Shown here: piece after piece, positions 5,047-8,746 of the stretch
Layout: each line of letters begins with the position of its first letter
Position numbering within the stretch: the stretch's first letter is position 1
Assembly (NCBI GenBank): GCA_026122915.1
Contig: JAGIXO010000072.1
Coordinates: forward strand, 1-8,746
Source of the DNA: Candidatus Electronema nielsenii
Lineage (GTDB): Bacteria; Desulfobacterota; Desulfobulbia; Desulfobulbales; Desulfobulbaceae
Length of the DNA: 8,746 nt
Direction of reading: 5' to 3'
Translations under genes and position numbers: made by a program
The notes under the pieces: generated by a model
Seen by the model: the letters and a program-made list of their open reading frames with translations, nothing else
Databases searched by the model: none
Told to the model about the DNA's origin: nothing

Positions 5047-6822
5047 ATGCCCCAAATCACCAACCTCCGCCAATTTCTTGACATCCTCCGCCGGGAAAAC
5101 GAACTGCTCGTCATTGATGCTGAGGTTGATCCCTGCCTTGAAATCGCGGAAATCCACCGCCGGGTGATTGCTGCGGGCGGCCCGGCCTTGCTCTTTACCA
5201 AGGTCAAAGGCTCAACCTTTCCGGTTGTCACGAATCTTTTCGGTACCAATCGGCGACTGGAGCTGGCCTTTGGCCGCAGGCCGCTGGATTTCGTCCGCGA
5301 TTTGGTGCGCCTGGCTGAAGAGATCATGCCGCCGACGCTCGGCAAGCTCTGGCAGTCCCGCTCAGTCGGCCTGCAAGCCCTCAGTGTTGGCCTGAAAAAT
5401 GTCAGCCATAGCGACGCGCCGGTGCTGGAGCGGCTGCAAAAGCCAGCCCGCCTCAGCAGCCTGCCCATGCTCACATCGTGGCACAGCGACGGCGGAGCCT
5501 TCGTCACCCTGCCGCTGGTCTATACCGAACACCCGGACGGGCGCGGCCACAACCTCGGTATGTACCGCATCCAACGACACGACGACACGACCACCGGCGT
5601 GCATTGGCAGATTCACAAGGGCGGCGGCTACCATTACTTCGAGGCCGAGCAGCGCGGCCAGAGCCTGCCCATGACCCTGTTCATCGGCGGGCCGCCTGCC
5701 CTGATGCTGGCTGCCATCGCGCCGCTGCCGGAGAACATCCCGGAGCTGATGCTGGCCTCGATGCTGCAAGGCAGCAGATTAGCGATGGCTGCGGATCCAT
5801 TCGGCGGGCATCGTCTTGTGGCAGAGGCGGAATTTGCGGTGAAAGGCATAGTACCGCCCAAGCTGCGGCGGCCAGAAGGCCCGTTCGGCGACCACTACGG
5901 CTACAATTCCTTGGCCCACGATTACCCGGTTTTTCAGACCACGCACCTCTATCACCGCAAAGATGCGATTTATCCGGCCACCGTGGTCGGCCATCCCAAG
6001 CAGGAAGACTATTTCATCGGCGATTTTTTGCAGGATTTGCTCTCGCCGATCTTTCCGCTGGCTCTGAATGGCGTGCAGCAGCTCAAGACCTTTGGCGAAA
6101 CCGGCTTCCACTGCCTCGCTGCGGCCAAGGTCTATAACCGCTATCCCCGCGAAGCCTTTGCTGCCGGGCTGCGCATTCTTGGTGAAGGCCAGCTCTCGCT
6201 GACCAAATTCCTGATCATCACTGACGGCAGCCTTGATGTGGCTGACTTTCCCAAGCTCTGGCAGCATGTTTTAGAGCGCGTCTCTTGGGAGCGGGATTTG
6301 TTCGTCTTCGCCAATGTTTCGCAGGACACGCTGGACTACACCGGCCCGTCGGTGAACAAAGGCTCGAAGGCGATGCTGCTGGGTTTGGGCGAGCAGCGGC
6401 GTGACTTACCGATGGAATTCAGCGGCAATCTGCCGCCGGAATGCGGCCCGGCCAAAGTTTTCTTGCCCGGAACACTGGTGGTGCAAGGGGAAAGCTATGC
6501 CGTTCATCCGAAATTGGGCGAGATGTTGGCGAACTGGCCCGGCTTGGCGGATTGGCCGGTGGTGATGCTGGTGGATTCAACCGCCGCTGCGACCGAGAAT
6601 TTGCAGGAATTCCTCTGGACCTTCTTCACCCGCTTTGAACCAGCCGCAGACATTTACGCCAGCGAGCAGCAGGTGCGCCGCTTTCATGTCGGCCTGACTC
6701 CGCCCATCGTCTTTGACTGCCGGATGAAACCGTGGTATACCGAAGTGCTGGAGGTTGACCCGGCCACGAAAGCCTTGGTTGACAGCAAGTTTGATAAAAT
6801 CATTCCAGCGCAGTGGCGGTGA
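5047..6822 (+). CDS. UbiD-family prenylated-FMN decarboxylase, probably for menaquinone synthesis
   Basis: A 591-residue UbiD-family enzyme, which removes CO2 from aromatic or alpha,beta-unsaturated acids using prenylated FMN supplied by a UbiX-type enzyme. N169 (HNLGMYR), H190 (WQIHKGGG) and E233 (ENIPEL) are placed as the cofactor/metal ligands of the family. R174 and the E277-x4-D282 pair in RPEGPFGDHYGY fit the catalytic Arg-Glu-Glu/Asp set. The chain is longer than E. coli UbiD (about 500). It resembles the roughly 600-residue UbiD homologues linked to menaquinone synthesis by the futalosine route, so 1,4-dihydroxy-6-naphthoate decarboxylation (MqnL-type) is the best guess; no other men/mqn gene is in the window. 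A GTG at 5011 would add 12 residues. The ATG at 5047 is chosen because the family starts there and the remnant copy at 4255 begins at exactly this codon. No clear ribosome site is seen. Confidence 0.88.
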   Translation: MPQITNLRQFLDILRRENELLVIDAEVDPCLEIAEIHRRVIAAGGPALLFTKVKGSTFPVVTNLFGTNRRLELAFGRRPLDFVRDLVRLAEEIMPPTLGKLWQSRSVGLQALSVGLKNVSHSDAPVLERLQKPARLSSLPMLTSWHSDGGAFVTLPLVYTEHPDGRGHNLGMYRIQRHDDTTTGVHWQIHKGGGYHYFEAEQRGQSLPMTLFIGGPPALMLAAIAPLPENIPELMLASMLQGSRLAMAADPFGGHRLVAEAEFAVKGIVPPKLRRPEGPFGDHYGYNSLAHDYPVFQTTHLYHRKDAIYPATVVGHPKQEDYFIGDFLQDLLSPIFPLALNGVQQLKTFGETGFHCLAAAKVYNRYPREAFAAGLRILGEGQLSLTKFLIITDGSLDVADFPKLWQHVLERVSWERDLFVFANVSQDTLDYTGPSVNKGSKAMLLGLGEQRRDLPMEFSGNLPPECGPAKVFLPGTLVVQGESYAVHPKLGEMLANWPGLADWPVVMLVDSTAAATENLQEFLWTFFTRFEPAADIYASEQQVRRFHVGLTPPIVFDCRMKPWYTEVLEVDPATKALVDSKFDKIIPAQWR

Positions 6823-6860
6823 CACGGAAAACGATCAAGCCGTGTCTTGACTTTGTTTAT
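6821..6860 (+). terminator. Probable terminator after the UbiD gene
   Basis: GACACGG (6821-6827, starting inside the stop codon) pairs perfectly with CCGTGTC (6840-6846) around a 12-base loop. A T-rich tract (TTGACTTTGTTTAT) follows at 6847-6860. The stem is GC-containing and the placement is ideal. The T-run is interrupted, so it may be leaky. It separates ubiD from the AT-rich methyltransferase gene. Confidence 0.5.
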
Positions 6861-6887
6861 TAGGATTTTTCCTGTCGGGATAGAATT

Positions 6888-7673
6888 ATGCTTTTCATAG
6901 AACCTAAACCAGAAGCTTTTCGCCATCCAACATTGATGGATATCCATTATATGGAATCTCACGGAGCGCGTACGTATGCAGAATACAACTATTTAGGGGG
7001 AGGATTAAGCAAACGTTTTAAACGCAGCCATTTCGAACGAGCATTAATGCTGTCACGAGATGCATTCGGTCGAGCCAATGTTATTGATTTTGGCTGCGCT
7101 GATGGCGTTTTTCTTCCATCTTTGTCACATTATTTCAAATCAGTCATTGGTATTGACGTTAGAGATGATTTTATTCGTATTGCAAACATTGTAATACAAA
7201 ATCTTTCGCTTGATAATGTTGAGCTGTTATGCAATTTCAAAAAACCTTTTGATTATTTAAAAGAAACCACGAAAAACAAGAAGTTTGACATGGCATTCTG
7301 TCTCGAAGTACTTGAGCATGTCGGAGAATCAAACATGATGTACGAGAATCAGATTGATTTAGTTGGAGACATTTTCTCTCTATTAGATTCAAATGGTAAA
7401 ATAATTGTCTCTGTTCCAAAGATGGTTGGATTTGCTTTTATGCTACAGCGCCTTGCTTTGGCGGCGTTAGATTTGCAACGAGAACCAGTCTCGACTATGG
7501 ATATTTTTCGCGCCGGCTTGCTGCGGAGTACCGATCATCTCGAGTCACGCTGGAGGAATAACCATATAGGATTCAATCACCTGAAATTAGAAGCGCATCT
7601 GCGTAAACAGTTTCATATTGTAAAAAAAACACAGACTCTTTTTCAAGTGCTGTACATCATTCAATGTCATTAA
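6888..7673 (+). CDS. Class I SAM-dependent methyltransferase
   Basis: A 261-residue protein with a Rossmann-type SAM-binding fold. Motif I is VIDFGCADG at 65-73. The acidic residue that would bind the SAM ribose is D90 (VIGID). Motif IV is FDMAFCLEVLEHV at 133-145, and the following strand is GKIIVSVP (170-177). The 'LEVLEHV' form is common in small-molecule, quinone and cell-surface-glycan methyltransferases. The substrate cannot be read from sequence. The C-terminal part (NNHIGFNHLKLEAHL) is also typical of that group. No membrane segment or signal peptide. The start ATG has a GGGA 7 bases upstream (6877-6880). The gene is AT-rich compared with ubiD and rluB on either side and stands alone, so it may be a recent arrival. 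A link to quinone methylation, suggested by the ubiD neighbour, is possible but unsupported. Confidence 0.85.
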   Translation: MLFIEPKPEAFRHPTLMDIHYMESHGARTYAEYNYLGGGLSKRFKRSHFERALMLSRDAFGRANVIDFGCADGVFLPSLSHYFKSVIGIDVRDDFIRIANIVIQNLSLDNVELLCNFKKPFDYLKETTKNKKFDMAFCLEVLEHVGESNMMYENQIDLVGDIFSLLDSNGKIIVSVPKMVGFAFMLQRLALAALDLQREPVSTMDIFRAGLLRSTDHLESRWRNNHIGFNHLKLEAHLRKQFHIVKKTQTLFQVLYIIQCH

Positions 7674-7812
7674 CTCGCAAACAGGACAGGAATATTTTAC
7701 TATTTTCGAAAAACTGATCCGTTTTCAAGCTCAAGCAGCTCGCATCATATTTTTCCGCATCGTCTTTCGGGCTGCACATGAAGACTCCAAAAATTGCTTC
7801 TATGGCCAAATC

Positions 7813-7878
7813 ATGGTGTTTCTAATCATCTGCGCCGCGCTGGCCGCTGGATGTGCAGGAAAATTGCTCTTTATGTGA
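7813..7878 (+). CDS. Possible tiny lipoprotein-like peptide before rluB
   Basis: An ATG at 7813 opens a 21-codon frame reading MVFLIICAALAAGCAGKLLF plus a final Met. It is a hydrophobic stretch with a lipobox-like LAAGC, and it ends (TGA 7876-7878) two bases before the rluB ATG. The shape is that of a very small lipoprotein of entericidin size or smaller, or of a coupled leader. Against it: no Shine-Dalgarno sequence before the ATG, no basic residue at the N-terminus, and almost nothing after the lipidated Cys. The same frame is open without a start codon back to about 7624, which suggests chance or a decayed gene. Confidence 0.2.
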   Translation: MVFLIICAALAAGCAGKLLFM

Positions 7879-7880
7879 AC

Positions 7881-8588
7881 ATGGAACGACTTCAGAAAAT
7901 TATTGCCCGGGCGGGTATTTGCTCGCGGCGCACAGCTGAGGAGTACATTGCCGCAGGCCGGGTAACGGTGGACGGCCAAACTGTCACCGAGCTAGGCTGC
8001 AAAGCTGACCCAGAGCGGGCGGTGATCACTGTCGATGGCAAGCCGCTTCGACAGGAGGAGGAAAAGGTTTATCTCTTGCTCAACAAGCCGCCCGGCTATG
8101 TCACCACTTTATCTGACCCACAAGGCCGCCCGATTGTTAGCGATTTGCTGCCTAAGCTCAAGGAACGGCTTTTTCCTGTGGGTCGCCTTGATTTGGACAG
8201 TGAGGGCGCGCTGCTCATGACCAACGATGGCGAGCTGGCCAATAAAATTCTCCACCCGAAATTTGAGATAAAGAAAACCTATCAAGCCACGATGCGGCAA
8301 CTGCCCAGCGAAGCGGCCTTGCAGCAATTAGAGCAGGGTATTATCATCGACGGGCAGAAAACTTGGCCCGCTCGCCTGCGGGTGTTGCATCAGGAAAAAG
8401 GCAGCGTGGTGATTGAAATTATTATCCACGAAGGCAAAAAACGGCAGGTGCGGAAGATGTTTCAGGCTGTCGGGCATCCGGTGCTGCGTCTGAAGAGAAC
8501 GGCCTACGGTGGCCTGTTGCTGGGCGATTTGGGAAAAGGCAGGTACCGCTTTTTGGGAAAAAACGATCTTGCAAACATTTTTTCCTAA
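7881..8588 (+). CDS. rluB: 23S rRNA pseudouridine synthase, RsuA/RluB family
   Basis: This enzyme converts a specific uridine of ribosomal RNA to pseudouridine in the cytoplasm. Of the 235 residues, the N-terminal part (1 to about 48: MERLQKIIARAGICSRR ... GRVTVDG) is an S4 RNA-binding domain. The catalytic domain follows: LLLNKPPGYVTT (66-76), then the family signature FPVGRLDLDSEGALLMTNDG (98-117) with catalytic Asp D104 in GRLD, then the later KKTYQA and EGKKRQVRKMF segments. The RluB/RsuA/RluE/RluF group shares these motifs. The S4 domain and DLDSEGALLMTNDG favour RluB-type, but the exact target base is not proven. An ATG at 7794 in frame would add 29 residues unlike the family; ATG 7881 gives the normal S4 start. 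No clear ribosome site is seen. Confidence 0.88.
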   Translation: MERLQKIIARAGICSRRTAEEYIAAGRVTVDGQTVTELGCKADPERAVITVDGKPLRQEEEKVYLLLNKPPGYVTTLSDPQGRPIVSDLLPKLKERLFPVGRLDLDSEGALLMTNDGELANKILHPKFEIKKTYQATMRQLPSEAALQQLEQGIIIDGQKTWPARLRVLHQEKGSVVIEIIIHEGKKRQVRKMFQAVGHPVLRLKRTAYGGLLLGDLGKGRYRFLGKNDLANIFS

Positions 8589-8605
8589 TAATTTATCAAA
8601 ACCCC

Positions 8606-8634
8606 TTTACAATCAGAATGATACCTGCTTTAAT
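8606..8634 (+). promoter_or_regulatory. Sigma70-type promoter after rluB
   Basis: TTTACA at 8606-8611 and TTTAAT at 8629-8634 each match five of six consensus bases and are separated by the ideal 17 bases. They lie in an AT-rich gap just past the rluB stop and about 50 bases before the next possible start (8688), so they probably drive the gene that leaves the window. Confidence 0.55.
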
Positions 8635-8687
8635 AGTATTGATAACGATATTTGCCTAGGCTGCCTCAGTCGGGCGGGTACCAACAG

Positions 8688-8746
8688 ATGAACGCCGGGG
8701 CGGCCTACATGGCCTGTTTCCGAGAAATGGAGAGCGAGCTGACTAT
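8688..8746 (+). CDS. Possible start of an unrecognised gene (3' end outside window)
   Basis: An ATG at 8688 opens a frame that stays open to the window edge: 19 codons beginning MNAGAAYMACFREMESEL. It follows a good promoter at 8606-8634, and a G-rich stretch (GGGCGGG, 8672-8678) lies 9 bases upstream. The window cuts the frame too early to recognise a family, and the next Met (residue 8, 8709) could be the real start. Confidence 0.4.
   Translation, partial: MNAGAAYMACFREMESELT

Noticed and set aside
4881..5507. 208-codon minus-strand open frame over the ubiD start
   Set aside because: It lies opposite the clearly coding UbiD N-terminus, is rich in Ser and Arg as antisense frames of GC-rich genes usually are, and shows no family motif.
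5478..6137. 219-codon plus-strand frame inside the ubiD gene
   Set aside because: Arg/Ala/Gln-rich shadow of the UbiD reading frame. All UbiD motifs are in the other frame.
6847..6886. TTGACT (6847) and TAGAAT (6881) as a promoter for the methyltransferase
   Set aside because: The boxes are 28 bases apart, far from the usual 16-18, and TAGAAT would sit almost on the start codon.
7657..7779. 40-codon minus-strand frame starting MCSPKDDAEKY
   Set aside because: No ribosome site, no recognised motif, and it overlaps the methyltransferase end. Chance is likely in an AT-rich gap.
8556..8585. GGAAAAAA / TTTTTTCC 8-bp inverted repeat at the rluB 3' end as a terminator
   Set aside because: The stem is almost all A:T with a 14-base loop and lies within the last coding codons. 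It is too weak to call as an intrinsic terminator.
1..8746. tRNA, rRNA, CRISPR array or riboswitch
   Set aside because: No cloverleaf-like pattern, no rRNA segment, no regularly spaced repeats and no recognisable riboswitch core were seen on either strand by eye.

Overview
The window looks like chromosomal DNA of a Gram-negative bacterium. The gene mix (OleA/OleB hydrocarbon enzymes, a long UbiD-type decarboxylase like those tied to menaquinone synthesis, an RsuA/RluB-type pseudouridine synthase) would suit Desulfobacterota ('deltaproteobacteria', possibly Desulfobulbales). That placement is inference from gene content only. Housekeeping-like genes of moderate to high GC alternate with clearly AT-rich stretches and IS debris, so the locus has been repeatedly invaded.

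Layout: (1) 1-625 holds the end of an unrecognised gene coupled by an ATGA overlap to a small two-helix membrane protein. (2) 626-1104 is gene-free and holds mobile-element debris: a reverse-strand remnant of an IS5-like DDE transposase running up to a 120-bp element bounded by perfect 20-bp inverted repeats. (3) 1105-3017 is a two-gene operon, oleA and oleB, with all expected catalytic residues. OleA condenses two fatty acyl chains head to head. OleB decarboxylates the beta-lactone that OleC would make. oleC and oleD are not next to them. (4) 3018-4941 is an accessory islet: an AT-rich DUF4365 (PD-(D/E)XK nuclease-like) gene, a 30-codon remnant of a second ubiD-like gene, and a brnT/brnA toxin-antitoxin pair. 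(5) 5047-6822 is a full-length UbiD-family decarboxylase followed by a good hairpin. (6) 6888-7673 is an AT-rich SAM methyltransferase. (7) 7881-8588 is a 23S rRNA pseudouridine synthase (rluB-like). A well-formed sigma70-type promoter and the start of another gene follow at the right edge.

The most telling structure is the duplicated ubiD start. The first 20 codons of the intact gene at 5047 are matched by a diverged copy at 4255. That copy runs into a stop after 29 residues and overlaps, out of frame, the end of the DUF4365 gene. The toxin-antitoxin module lies between the two copies. I see no complete, clearly new multi-gene system. The best candidates for novelty are this islet, the membrane-protein pair at the left edge, and the inverted-repeat element.
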